DNA of 64,000 bases from Microthrixaceae bacterium (GTDB lineage Bacteria > Actinomycetota > Acidimicrobiia > Acidimicrobiales > Microtrichaceae). Position numbers and translations under genes: made by a program. Below are positions 41,258 through 51,074 of this stretch, one piece after another. The notes under the pieces are model-generated. The model searched no databases and had not been told where the DNA came from. It saw only the letters and a program-made list of their open reading frames with translations. The stretch is from positions 121,359 to 185,358 of the forward strand of contig JAOSKI010000041.1 in NCBI GenBank assembly GCA_027493675.1. The letters run 5' to 3'. The number at the start of each line of letters is the position of its first letter. Within the stretch, counting starts at the first letter, position 1.

Positions 41258-41967
41258 TCAGCGACGGGCCCGCGCGCCTACGTATGCCACGCGGACGGTC
41301 TGTCTGGTGCAGAGAGCCACCACCGACGCCAGGCGCGTGGGGTTGAGGCTCGATGCCCCTGTGCTGCGCTCCCGGTGGGTCACCTCCAGGGTGCCCACAG
41401 GCCTGTTCCACCGGGATGCGAGTATCACCAGCGACAGCGACGGGGCGAAGGTGTCCGCCGGCACGAGCGGCCGGACCTCGCTCCAAAGCTCGCGTGTGAA
41501 CAGCTTGCACGGCACGTTCGCGTCCGGCACCGTCCGCCCCGCCAGGAGCCGCACGAGCAGTCGCACGAAGGCCGTCAGGACCAGGCGGTGCCGCGGGTCG
41601 TGACGCGTGCGGCGGTTGCCGAGCACCAGCGAGTGCCCGTCGCGCTCCGCCCAGAGCCGACCCAACTCGGCGGTGGGGATCTGGTCGTCGGTGTCGAGGT
41701 GACCGATCCAGGTCCCCGATGCCTCGTCGAAGCCCCGAATCAGGGCGGGTCCGTGGCCCTGGTTGGGCACCTGGTGCAGCACCCGACCGAGGGCAACTCG
41801 ACCGCGAGTGCGTCCACGACGGCGCCGCTGTCGTCGGTGGAACCGTCATCGACCACGATCACCTCACCGGCCCCGGGTGTGAGCTCCTCGACCAGAGCCG
41901 CCACCTCGCGGACGACCCTGCCCACCTCGGGCTCGTTGTAGACCGGCAGGACCACCGAGAGCTCCAT
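41258..41967 (-). CDS. GT2 family glycosyltransferase (polyprenyl-phosphate sugar type), one frameshift
   Basis: GT-A fold enzyme of about 236 residues. N-terminal MELSVVLPVYNEPEVGRVV, the nucleotide-sugar site EVIVVDDGSTDDSGAVVDAL, then HLDTDDQIPTAELGRLWAE with the metal-binding D-x-D, and VPDANVPCKLFTRELWSEV near the acceptor side. The frame breaks at about 41788, where RVLHQVPNQGHGPALIRGF continues the protein. The start ATG overlaps the stop of the upstream flavoprotein gene by one base (TGATG), so the two are translationally coupled. It resembles dolichyl-phosphate sugar synthases. With the GT-C proteins around it, it likely charges the lipid carrier. Confidence 0.8.
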
Positions 41968-43309
41968 CACACGAGCTCCTCGGGGTCGTCTGCGACGATC
42001 CGGCGCGCCACGTCGGTTCCCATCTTCACGGCGTGGTCCATGTTGCCGATCTCGTAGCGCCATGTGCCGAAGCGACCCCGCGGATGGATGTGCCTCTGCT
42101 CGAACCAGGGGAGCACGGTGTGAAGAGCCGCATCACGGCCGAGGGTCGGAACAGGGTACGCGTAGGGGACCTCCTCGACGTGTAACGACACCACGTCAGG
42201 ATGGCCGGTGACCACGCCGGTGCTCCGCAGAGCGTCTTCGACCGCCCTCGCCGAGGCCGTCGGTAGTACGGGGGCGCGTGTCCGACGAGGACACCTCGCA
42301 CATCCAGGAGCTGTAGCGACCCGTGTCCGAACCCGGCACGTTGGCAGGTGAGTACTTGGCGAAGTTGGTGGCCCGGTAGAACGGCACTTCGGGATCCGCG
42401 AAGTAGAGCCACGAGCGGTCGTCGACCAGCGGTGCCTCGTAGCCCACACCGACGACGTGGACCGTGTTGTGCACGAGGGTGCCTGCTGCGCGGCGGATCT
42501 CGTCGGGGCTGTCGACGGTGCGTTGCACGAGCAGGTCGAGCGGCATGGTGGACACGAGGTGTTCGAAGCGGACCTCCTCACCTGTGACGGTGCGCAGCTC
42601 ACCTGCGGTCGCGTCGATCCACTCGACGGCGCTGTCGTAGCGGATCCACTCGGAGAAGGGCGCGGCGGCCCTGCGCCAGATCTCGCCGGTGCCGCCCACG
42701 GCGGGGGAAGGCGAACCGGTTGTTGGGACCCCAGCCGAGGTCGTCGGTCCCCGACAGCGCCGAGGCGAGCACCTTGCGCCAGTCTGTGGTGCTGACCCGC
42801 TCTGCGATCCAGCCCGAGCCCATGGTCGACGGGGCGGTGGCCCACACCTTCTCGTTGTAGGGGATCATGAAGTGGCGCGCCACGCCGGGGCCGAAGGTCG
42901 CCCGGATCCACGACTCGAAGTCGGCGTGCGCGGTGGCCCCTTCGGCCTCGATCAGACCCACCAGGCACTCGAGCGCGGTGTCGGGCTCGAGCCGGTGGAG
43001 GTTGTTCTGGAACGGGTAGGGCACCCAGGACCCGTCGGCCAGCACCCACGACGAGCGGTCGTGGTGCAACACCTCGTCGCCGAGCACATCGGTCAGCAGG
43101 CGATCGAACTCGCCGTGGTGGGAGAACACCACGTGCCCGCCTCGGTCCCAGGTGAAGCCCTGCTCGTCGGTCACCGAGGATGCCAGCCCGCCGGGCCCGG
43201 AGGCGGCTTCGAGCACCACCACGTCGTGCATGCCCAGGCGATCGAGCTCGCGCAGGCACCCCAGGCCGCAGGGGCCCGCCCCGATTACGGCCACGTGCGT
43301 GTCGATCAT
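41967..43309 (-). CDS. UDP-galactopyranose-mutase-like FAD oxidoreductase, two frameshifts
   Basis: About 447 residues. FAD-binding HVAVIGAGPCGLGCLRELDR at the N-terminus, PGGLASSVTDEQGFTWDRGG, HVVFSHHGEFDRLL, then PYPFQNNLHRLEP and MIPYNEKVWATAP. This is the layout of the amine-oxidase-like group close to UDP-galactopyranose mutase and to flavoproteins in sugar clusters. The late part has GYEAPLVDDRSWLYF and the C-terminal WFEQRHIHPRGRFGTWRYEI. Breaks are at about 42705 (run of C on the coding strand) and about 42278. It is coupled to the GT2 gene downstream. A ring contraction or other sugar-nucleotide change is likely, but the substrate is inference. Confidence 0.75.
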
Positions 43310-43359
43310 GCTGGGCGGCGACGTTACTGCCATACCACTCGCCGGGCTAGCTTGCTGCG

Positions 43360-44951
43360 ATCGACGTCGCTGCCGCACAACCCAGGCCCCGTTGGTGGAC
43401 GGCCGCCCTGATCGGCGTCGTCGCCGCCGCAGCCGTGTTGCGTCTGATCGACCTGGGCGCCCGGCCGATGCACCACGACGAGAGCCTCGACGCGTTCTTC
43501 TCGTGGCGTCTGTTGGACCAGGGCGCCTACTCCTACGATCCGGTGTACCACGGGCCGCTGCGGTTCTACCTGACCGCGGCGCTGTTCAAGGTGCTCGGCA
43601 CGACCGAGGCGGTGGCACGGACGCTGGCCGCGTTGAGCGGCGTCGCTCTGGTGGCCCTGGCGGGGGCGACACGTCGCTGGCTGGGCAACGTCGGATCGTT
43701 GGCGGCGGCGACGATGCTCGCGTTCTCGCCGTCGATGCTCTACTTCTCGCGCTTCGGGCGCGAGGACCTGCCCTTTGCCGTGTTGGAGCTGGCGATCCTG
43801 GTGCTGGTGCTCTCCTGGCTGAGCGATCCCGAGTCGTGGCACCCTCCCGTGCTGGGGGCGGTCCTGGCGGCGGCGTTCGCCACCAAGGAGACGTCGTTCA
43901 TAGTGGTGGCGGTCTTCGGGCTGTACCTCGGCTTCCTGGTCGTGCTCGAGCTCGTCGACCGAAGGCGCGGTCGCAAGGAGGCCGACGGTGGAGTGCTCGC
44001 CGCGTTCCTCGCGCCGGGACCACGTGCGCTGCTGTGGGGGCTGGGAACCTTCGTGTTCACGTTCTCGCTGCTGTTCAGCGTGGGGTTCACCGACATCGGG
44101 GGATCTGGGACGGGGCCGTGGAGGGCCTGCGCTACTGGCTCTCCCAGCAACCGGTGAACCGGGGCTCCCAACCATGGCCCTACTACCTGGCGATCCTCGT
44201 CGGCTACGAACTGCCGATCCTGATCCTCGCCGCGGGTGGTGTGCTGGTGGCGCTGCGCCGGATCAACCCGGCGCGCGGGCTGATCGTGTGGACTGCGTTC
44301 GCCTACCTGGTCATCTACTCGTGGGCCTCGGAGCGCTTCCCCTGGCTGGTGGTGCACCCGCTGGTACCGATCATCCTGCTGGCGGGCCTGGGTTGTCAGT
44401 GGCTGTGGGAGATCGGCCGTAGTCGCGGTGTGCCGCGGGTCGCATACCTGGCGGGTGCCGCCGCGCTGGTGGCGGTGATGCTCGTGCTCGCCGTCCCGGT
44501 GGTGTTCCGCGAACCGAGCAACCCCCGCCAGCTCCTGGTTGCGGTGCAGACCAGCCCGGAGCTGGTGGAGGTCCGTGACCGCCTGGAGTGGCTGTACGCA
44601 TCTGCTCCGGCGGACCGGCCGCCGACGGTGGTGATCGACACATCCGACAGCGCGACCTGGCCGTGGGCCTGGTACCTGCGTGAGTGGCCCGTGCAGTGGA
44701 CGGATCTCGCGGCGAACCCCGAGGCGGCCCGGGGCGCGGACGTAGTGCTGTCGGTGGCGGGGAACGTGGCACGGCTCCCGACCCTCCGGGAGGGTGGGAG
44801 GCCGAGCCGTTCAAGCCACCGGGCCTGGTGGCTTCCCGACTGGGACGACGCAGGCGTGGGCGACTGGTTCGGTTGGTTGACCGCACGCCGGACCTTCGGT
44901 TCGGTCGGCTCTCTCGACGCGGTCGAGTTGCGCGCCCCGCAGGGCTGGTGA
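43360..44951 (+). CDS. Agl23-like flippase-associated membrane protein (TIGR03663), one frameshift
   Basis: About 530 residues with many helices. Signature blocks are ARPMHHDESLDAFFSWRLL, YDPVYHGPLRFYLTAALF, FSPSMLYFSRFGREDLPFAV and, near the end, WPWAWYLREWPVQW. These are typical of the family first linked to the archaeal glycan protein Agl23 and to chloroflexi. The frame breaks at six G at 44098-44103; one more G joins TDIGG to GIWDGAVEGLRYW. The start is uncertain. The reading frame opens after TAG at 43348 and protein-like sequence (RWWTAALIGVVAAAAVL) begins at 43360 with an ATC codon, six bases after TAGCTT; no ATG, GTG or TTG suits it. It is divergent from the flavoprotein/GT2 pair. Confidence 0.8.
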
Positions 44952-44967
44952 CCCCCTCGGGCAGCCG

Positions 44968-45727
44968 ATGACGGAACCGTGCGCATCCACGCCCACCGGC
45001 CGACCCGATCTGAGCATCGTGGTGCCGGCGTTCAACGAGGCCGCACGACTACCCGTGACGATCATGACCCTGTTGGGCTTCCTGGCCGGACGCGCCGGCA
45101 CCAGCGAGGTCGTGGTGGTCGACGACGGCAGCACGGATGCAACCGCCGAGCTGGCGCGTGGGCTCCTCGGGGGCAGGTCCGGTTGCACCGTGGTCGAGTT
45201 GGGACACCACAAGGGCAAGGGGGCAGCGGTGCGCACCGGGGTCATGCGTGCCACGGGTTCCCGGATCGTCTTCATGGACGCGGACCTCGCCACCGATCTG
45301 GACGATCTCGAACGCGTGGTGTCGGCGCTCGGGGGAGGCCGATGTGGCGCTCGGTTCCAGGCGTGTCGCCGGCTCGCAGGTGGAGGGCTTCAGCGTGTCA
45401 GGTGCTCTCGCGCACGGTGGGTTCAGCCGGCTGGCCCGAATCGTCACGGCGGTGCCCGTGGAGGACTTCCAGTGCGGCTTCAAGGCGTTCCGGGGCCCGG
45501 TGGCCAAGGCGGTCTTCGACCGGGTCGAGGAGCCAGGCTTCGCGTTCGACGTCGAGGTCCTGGCGCTGGCGCATCAGATGGGCTACCGCATCGTGGAGGT
45601 TCCCGTGCGGTGGCGTGCGATGAGCGGCAGCCACATACGGTTGCTCGCCGATTCGGTGGGCATGCTGGTGCAGCTGGCCCGCATCAGGCGCCGCGTCGGC
45701 TCGGTGCGGTCACGCCGTCGGGCGTGA
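44968..45727 (+). CDS. GT2 glycosyltransferase, dolichyl-phosphate-glucose-synthase-like, one frameshift
   Basis: About 253 residues. LSIVVPAFNEAARLPVTI, then EVVVVDDGSTDATAELARGL, GKGAAVRTGVMRATGSRIVF and the catalytic MDADLATDLDDLERVV. The later VEDFQCGFKAFRGPVAKAVF with GFAFDVEVLALAHQMGYRIVEVPVRW is the hallmark of ALG5/DPM-type polyprenyl-phosphate glucosyl or mannosyl transferases. A run of five G at about 45331-45336 causes the break; with one fewer, SALG joins EADVALGSRRVAG. It lies 16 bases after the Agl23-like gene and is surely in its operon. It makes the lipid-linked sugar that the GT-C proteins may use. Confidence 0.85.
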
Positions 45728-45756
45728 CGCCCTTGGGAGGGCACCGCGGGCAACCC

Positions 45757-45770
45757 TAGAATCGTCCGGG
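45757..45770 (+). promoter_or_regulatory. -10 hexamer for leaderless ctaA
   Basis: TAGAAT at 45757-45762, seven bases, then GTG 45770. It sits only 30 bases after the glycosyltransferase stop, so ctaA has its own promoter and is not just part of the glycan operon. Confidence 0.5.
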
Positions 45771-47034
45771 TGGTGAACGAGATCGCTGACGGAGCCACCG
45801 GCCAGGCCGCGCAACTGCCGGGCGCGGTCACCGGGCGCCCGGGCGCCACGATGGATCCGCCACGGGATGTACCCGACGGGCCCGTCGCCGGGTCTCCACA
45901 ACCGTCCTCGGTGGGCGGGTTCCCCAATCCGGCACCTGTCGACGACAGTGCCCACCATGGACGGTGCCCGCCATGACAGCGCCCACGATGACAGCGCCCG
46001 CGGTGACAGGTCCCGCCCCGCCCTGTTGAGCACCTGGCTGTTCGGCATCGCCGTGCTCACGTTCCTGATGGTCGTGGTGGGCGGGGCTACGCGCCTCACC
46101 CAGTCGGGTCTGTCGATGGTCAGCTGGGAGCCGGTCAGCGGTGTCGTCCCGCCGTTGAGCGAGGCCGACTGGCAGGCCGAGTTCGGCGCCTACAAGGACT
46201 CCCCGGAGTACCGCGAGGTCAACGCGGGCATGGACCTCGGCGAGTTCAAGGGGATCTTCTGGTGGGAGTACGCCCACAGGCTGCTCGGGCGCATCCTCGG
46301 CCTGGCGCTCGCGCTGCCCTCGCGTGGTTCCTGTGGCGCCGTGCGGTGCCTCGCGGGTACGGCCGGCGGTTGGTCGCCCTGGTCGCGCTCGTGGGGTTGC
46401 AGGGCGCCATCGGCTGGTGGATGGTGGCCAGCGGGCTGGTCGACCGGCCGGAGGTCGCGCACGAACGCCTGGCCCTGCACCTGAGCGCGGCGCTGCTCCT
46501 GTTGGCCGCAGTGCTGTGGACCGCGCTCGACCTGAGGGCGCTCGCGGCCGGGCGCGTGCCCGTCGAAGGTCGCCCCAGGCGTTGGGTGTGGCCATTCACG
46601 GCCCTTCTGTGGGTGCAGATCGTCCTCGGCGCGTTCGTGGCGGGACTGGATGCGGGACGCATGTTCAACACCTGGCCGGCCATGCACGGCGCCTGGCTGC
46701 CACAGGAGCTGACTGATCTCACGCCGGTGTGGTCCAACGCCGTGGACAACCCGATAGCGGTGCAGTTCCTGCACCGCTGGTTGGCGGTCGTGGTTGCGCT
46801 GGGCGCCCTGGCGGTGGCGGTGCAGTTGTTCCGAGCGGGGGCGAGGACGTATGCGACGGCGCTCGAAGCGGCGGTTGCGGTCCAGTTCGCGCTGGGAGTC
46901 CTGACGCTGCTGCACTCGGTTCCGGTCGCGCTGGGTGTGGCCCACCAGGCGGGTGCCGTCGTGCTGCTGGCAGTGACGGTCTTCGCGGCGCACTGGTGCA
47001 CGGGGGAGCGAGGCGTCCGGCGGTGCCCGAGTAG
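45770..47034 (+). CDS. ctaA: Heme A synthase CtaA, frameshifted
   Basis: Membrane enzyme that oxidises the C8 methyl of heme O to the formyl of heme A for aa3-type oxidase. Eight helices with the four conserved histidine regions [43 protein letters not shown] and [14 protein letters not shown]; the N-terminal [21 protein letters not shown] is also a family mark. GTG 45770 fits the promoter and gives a Pro/Asp-rich head of about 80 residues with HDSAHDDSA repeats; ATG 45957 in the main frame would give the usual length. Breaks lie at about 45950, 46312 (missing C in CTGCCCTCGCG) and about 47010, after which TAG 47032-47034 ends it. No cox genes are adjacent. Confidence 0.85.
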
Positions 47035-47127
47035 GCGACGCGCTCGCGCGACCTCGGCGAGGGCCTGCGCCTCGCGGTACCAGGTTCAGCGGATCAGGAC
47101 CCGACCGGGATCAGGGCTCGACCGGGA

Positions 47128-48082
47128 TCAGCCTCCGACGTTGGTGACCGATCGGTCCCAGGTGCCGCCTTCGGCAGGGGTGAACACCGCGACCTTCGAT
47201 CCCAGGAATCCCGAGAGCAGCACGCGGCCGTCGTCGAGGATCGTCACGTTGTCGGCAACAGGCAGCGGCGAGCGCCCGATGAGCGACACGGCGCCTGTGG
47301 ACGGGTCCACCGCCCACAGCGACGGGTTGACGCACTGGGCGACGATCACGGTCCCGTCGGTTGCCACGTCGGTCCCGCAGGCGAAGTCGAAGCCGTGACG
47401 GGGAGCCGTCGGCGAAGCTGAGCGCGATCTGCTCGAAGTTGCCGGTGGCCAGGTCGATCACGCCGAGTCCCCCTGTGCCGAGGATGCCCCCTGCGCCGCC
47501 GGTGGGCACGTAGAGCCGGTCGTCGGGGCCGAGTGCGAACCCGTTGAGCACCGGCAGGTCGTCCGCCACCACCTCGACCGCCCCACCCGTGAGCGGTACG
47601 CGCAGCAGCTCGTCGTGGGCGTCGGTGCCGAAGCCGACCAGCACCGCGTCCCCTGACGGGTCCAGCTCGATCGGGTTGACCCCGTCGCCCACGTGCGCGA
47701 GCACCTGGGCGCGGCCACCTCGGGTGACCCGGATCACGTTGCCCGTGAACGGGCAGGTGGCTATCAGGTCGCCTCCCGGTGCCACCACGAGGTCGTCGGT
47801 CGCGCACAGCCCCTCGAAGGGTCCGTAGCGCTCCGCGATCCTGCCTGAATCGGCGTCGAACCGCAGCAGCTGGCTCCCCATGAGGTCGGCTGCCCACACA
47901 TCGCCTCCCGGGGCGCCTGCTTCGGTGGTCATGCCGTTCACACCCACTGGGGGATCTGGGCGACCGTGCCGTCCGGGTAGCTCGGATGGCGGGGCGCAGG
48001 CGATGGCGAAGGCCAGCACCATGGTGATTGCCGCCGCGAGGCGTGTTGTCGTTGAACGCCGTGTGATCCTGCTCCCTGTCAT
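47128..48082 (-). CDS. Lipoprotein with beta-propeller (SMP-30/NHL-like) repeats, one frameshift
   Basis: About 318 residues. A signal peptide with lipobox, MVLAFAIACAPPS, is followed by repeats of an NHL/SMP-30 type: VWAADLMGSQLLRFDADSGR, LVVAPGGDLIATCPFTGNVI, NPIELDPSGDAVLVGFGT, NGFALGPDDRLYVPTGG, and finally NVTILDDGRVLLSGFLGSKV. The frame breaks at about 47400, where one base restores GSPRHGFDFACGTDVATDG. ATG 48082 is preferred because the basic head and hydrophobic core follow directly. Such proteins can be lactonases or only scaffolds; no metal site is clear enough to claim an enzyme. Confidence 0.65.
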
Positions 48083-48144
48083 GGTCGAGAAGTGTGCCAC
48101 GTCGGGCGCCGCCGGTGCCTGCCGAACCTGGTGGCGGGCAGGGA

Positions 48145-49161
48145 TCAGACGGCAGCGGGTCGGCGGCGGCGCACGCCGAAGCGCACGAGCAGCACCACGA
48201 CGACCACCAGGGGCACCAACGGTGTGAGGAACCCGAGTGCCGACAGCACGAACGCACCGGCGGCCACGAGGATGTCCCAGCCGGTCTCGAGACCGCCGAG
48301 GTAGGTGGGCAGTGTCCGGGTTTCGTCCAGCGGTGCCGCGGCCCGTGACCCGGTGAAGGTCACCGTGATCGTCGACAGGTCCACCTGGTCCGCCAGGGCC
48401 CGCCTCTGGGACTCGGTCGACTCGAGCTCGGCCTCGCGCCGGGTCAGCTCGCCCTCCAGCAGCGCGACCTGGTTGGCGTCGGTCGCCTCACCGAGGAAAC
48501 CTTGCAGGCGGGCGATGCTGGTGCGCAGCGTGGTCACCCGGCCTTCGAGATCCGCGTACTCGGCGGTGACGTCGCGTCCCTCCACCTGCTGGGTTCGCAG
48601 GTCGCCGACAGCGGTGACCGCGTCGACGGCCTGGCGGAACCGGTCCGCGGGCACGCGGTAGGTGACGGGTGGCATGTTGGGCGTCACCGAGGTCCACCTC
48701 CTCGGTGGCCGCGAACCCGCCGTTCGCCTCCACCGCCCTGCCGGCCTCCTCAACGGAGTCCTCGAGCACCTCCACCTCCATCTCGAGGTTGGCTGTGTAC
48801 ACCCCGTTCCCGGCTCGCGGCGGCAGTCGCCGTCGCCGTTGCCGTCGCCACCGAGTCGGCCTTCACCGACGCCGGCCCGTCACCGCCTGCGCCGTCGACG
48901 GAAGCGTCTGTGGGTTCGCCGGCATCGAGATCGATCGATTCCGCCACGGTCGATCCTGCGTCGGCGTGGTCCATACGACCTGGAGAGGTGGCGTCGTCCG
49001 AGCCACCCGGGCCGCCGCACGCTGCTGCACTCCAGCAAGGTCACCGCACTCAGGGCGACGATCGCGGTACCGGTGATCAGGATCCGGCGGACCCCCGACG
49101 AGGCGCTCCCCGGGTTTCGCACAGGGGTCGAGTGTGCATTCGGGTGGTGTCGGTGTCCCAT
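48145..49161 (-). CDS. DUF4349-domain membrane lipoprotein, three frameshifts
   Basis: About 338 residues. N-terminal lipoprotein-like signal (ILITGTAIVALSAVTLLECSS) and an acidic/alanine linker precede the DUF4349 domain: YTANLEMEVEVLEDSVEEAG, YRVPADRFRQAVDAV, a coiled coil of about 60 residues (LEGRVTTLRTSIARLQGFL; LLEGELTRREAELESTESQ) and STITVTFTGS. A single C-terminal helix, ILVAAGAFVLSALGFLTPLV, is followed by arginines. Frames change at about 49025, 48805 and 48685. The start is ATG 49161. The domain occurs in envelope proteins of unknown action. Confidence 0.75.
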
Positions 49162-49284
49162 GGTGGGGTCCTTTCGTCATGGGGCCCGGCGCAGGCGCAC
49201 CTTCGCCCCCGTCTCGACTGCTTCAGACGCATCGGGGAGCGGATCGGTTCCCGGGGCATATACGTGAAACGTCAACGAGGCGGG

Positions 49285-49297
49285 TACTCTCGGTGCA
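49285..49297 (+). promoter_or_regulatory. -10 hexamer for a leaderless marR gene
   Basis: TACTCT at 49285-49290, six bases, then ATG 49297, with no ribosome-binding site. Confidence 0.45.
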
Positions 49298-49845
49298 TGC
49301 CCCGACCTCCCAGCGCCGAGTCACCGACGGCCGAACCGCCGTGGCTGGACTACCGCGAGACACGGGCATGGCGCGGTTTCCAGGAGATGCAGATGCAACT
49401 CGGAGCCGAGGTTGCCCGGCGCCTGGCCGCCGATGCGAACATGTCGGCCCAGGACTACACGGTGCTGGTCGTGCTGACCGACAAGGTCGGCGGTCGGGCA
49501 AAGGCTGTTCGAGCTGGCCGAGGCGATGGGATGGGAGAAGAGCCGTGTCTCGCACCACATCAACCGCATGGTCAAACGGGGTCTCATCACCAAGATGCCC
49601 TGTGACGAGGATCGCCGCGGGGCTTTCGTGCTGATCACACCCCAAGGCCGTGCCGAGATCGAGGCTGCGGCGCCGGGCCACGTGGCCGACGTGCGTGAGC
49701 TGTTCGTGGATGTGCTGACTGCCGAGCAGCTGGAGGTCCTGGGTGACATCGCCGAGGCCGTGCTCGGAAACCTCGCCGACACCCGGGCCGGCACCACCCC
49801 GGCCCCCACCCGGCCCCCCCCGGCCCCCCCACCCCGGCGAACTGA
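49297..49845 (+). CDS. MarR-family transcriptional regulator, frameshifted
   Basis: About 180 residues. N-terminal dimer helix WLDYRETRAWRGFQEMQMQL, then ANMSAQDYTVLVVLTDKVGG, LFELAEAMGWEKSRVSHHINRMVKRGLI (helix-turn-helix) and the wing DEDRRGAFVLITPQGRAEIE. The C-terminal dimer helix runs to VLGNLADTRAG. One base lost near 49495 joins the two frames. Downstream, C runs at 49810-49835 hide the stop; the TGA at 49843-49845 is the likely end. This TGA lies inside the first arm of the hairpin repeat that follows. The target is unknown; the divergent DUF4349 gene is the nearest candidate. Confidence 0.75.
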
Positions 49846-49890
49846 AGGGTGTGGGCCACCGTATCGGTGGCTGAGAGCCTTCAGTTCGCC
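49836..49890. repeat. Intergenic hairpin repeat (CGAACTG family), third copy
   Basis: The left arm 49836-49861 is identical over 26 bases to the arm at 29992-30017. The right arm at 49865-49890 pairs at both ends (CGGTGGC and CTTCAGTTCGCC) but not in the middle. It lies between convergent marR and MaoC genes and may act as a two-way terminator. Confidence 0.75.
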
Positions 49891-49906
49891 GAGGGAGGTA
49901 TGGTGC

Positions 49907-50779
49907 TCAGGAGAAGGTGCAGCGACCGCGGTCGACCACGACGGAACCGTCTGCGGTGGTCGTGCGGAACGACGCCTCACCACCGGCCTCGTCGACCCAC
50001 ATGTCCACGGTCAGGGTGTCGCCGGGCATCACGGGCTTGGAGAAGCGCCCGTACATGGATCCGAAGCGGGCCGGGTCCGAGTCGCACAGGCTGTGCAGCA
50101 GCGCACGGCCCGTGAAGCCGTAGGTGCACAGGCCGTGGAGGATCGGGCGGTCGAAACCGCCCATGGCGGCGAACGCCGGGTCGGAGTGCAGCGGGTTGCG
50201 GTCACCGCAGAGGCGGTACAGCAGCGCCTGGCTGGGAAGGGTCTGGTAGGTCACGCTGTGGTCCGGCTCGCGGTCGGGGAACCCGGGGGCGGCCGCGGAC
50301 TTGGGAGCGTCCTTGCCGGCGTCGCCGGAGAACCCGCCTTCGCCGCGGATGAAGATCCCGGTGGTGGTCGTGAACAGAGGCGTGCCGGAGGCGGCGTCCA
50401 CGACCTCGGTGTCGGTGGACACGAGGGCGCCGCTGCGCTTGTCGGCGATGTCGACCAGCTTCGAGGTGGCCTTCACCGAACCAGACGGAGCGATCGGGGA
50501 GTGGATGGTGATCCCCTGGTCGGCGTGCACGATCATCGCCGGGTTGAAGTCGCCGATCCCGCTGAGAGCCGAGCCGGTGGGCATGCCGTTGATCACACCG
50601 AAGGTGGGTAGGACCTGTTGAGGCGCGGAGCCGGTGTTCTCGGTGGTGAAGGACAGCTCGTCGAGCGGATCGGGATATCCGGCTCCGACCGCCAGCGCGT
50701 AGAGCAGCGCGTCGTCGGCGGTCCAGCTCCGCTCCTCGGGCTCGCCCACGGTTCCTATGGCGTCCAGGTTCATCGGCAT
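49907..50779 (-). CDS. MaoC-type enoyl-CoA hydratase 2, intact
   Basis: A 290-residue double-hotdog protein in one frame. The N-terminal hotdog has WTADDALLYALAVGAGYPDP and a degenerate second face. The C-terminal hotdog has the hydratase-2 signature YRLCGDRNPLHSDPAFAAM followed by FDRPILHGLCTYGFTGRALL, with catalytic Asp and His. It hydrates trans-2-enoyl-CoA to the (R)-3-hydroxy form, as in peroxisomal multifunctional enzyme 2. ATG 50779 is chosen, with GGGA upstream. It is one of the few genes of this size without a frame change. Upstream, 50780-51046 holds GT-rich sequence without a gene I can support. Confidence 0.88.
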   Translation of the reverse strand: MPMNLDAIGTVGEPEERSWTADDALLYALAVGAGYPDPLDELSFTTENTGSAPQQVLPTFGVINGMPTGSALSGIGDFNPAMIVHADQGITIHSPIAPSGSVKATSKLVDIADKRSGALVSTDTEVVDAASGTPLFTTTTGIFIRGEGGFSGDAGKDAPKSAAAPGFPDREPDHSVTYQTLPSQALLYRLCGDRNPLHSDPAFAAMGGFDRPILHGLCTYGFTGRALLHSLCDSDPARFGSMYGRFSKPVMPGDTLTVDMWVDEAGGEASFRTTTADGSVVVDRGRCTFS

Positions 50780-51046
50780 AAGTCAATCCCTTCGGTCGAG
50801 GCCCACAGCTTGGCCCATGTGCACCCAGCGCTGCACATGCGCCGCGGATGTGGATCCTCCGAGCCTCCGCGATGGCGGTTCGGTGGTCACGTGGCCGGTC
50901 GTCGCGCGGCCGCGGTGGGTGGTGTGTGGACGGGTCGGGGTGGGGGTGGTCTGTGTTCGTGACTGAGGAGGTGTGTCTGGGCGGGCGTTTCTGAGGGGTG
51001 TCTCATGTTGTGTGGGTTGTTGTCGACCCGGCGTCGCAACCCTGGT

Positions 51047-51074
51047 CTACTATCGAACGTATGTTCGATAGTAG
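51047..51074. promoter_or_regulatory. LexA-type SOS box overlapping the -10 hexamer and start codon
   Basis: CTACTATCGAACGT and ATGTTCGATAGTAG form a 28-bp inverted repeat with a single mismatch pair at the centre. Its core TCGAACGTATGTTCGA (51053-51068) matches the actinobacterial LexA site (CGAAC-N4-GTTCG). TACTAT at 51048-51053, inside the palindrome, stands seven bases before ATG 51061, so bound LexA would cover both promoter and start. Confidence 0.8.
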
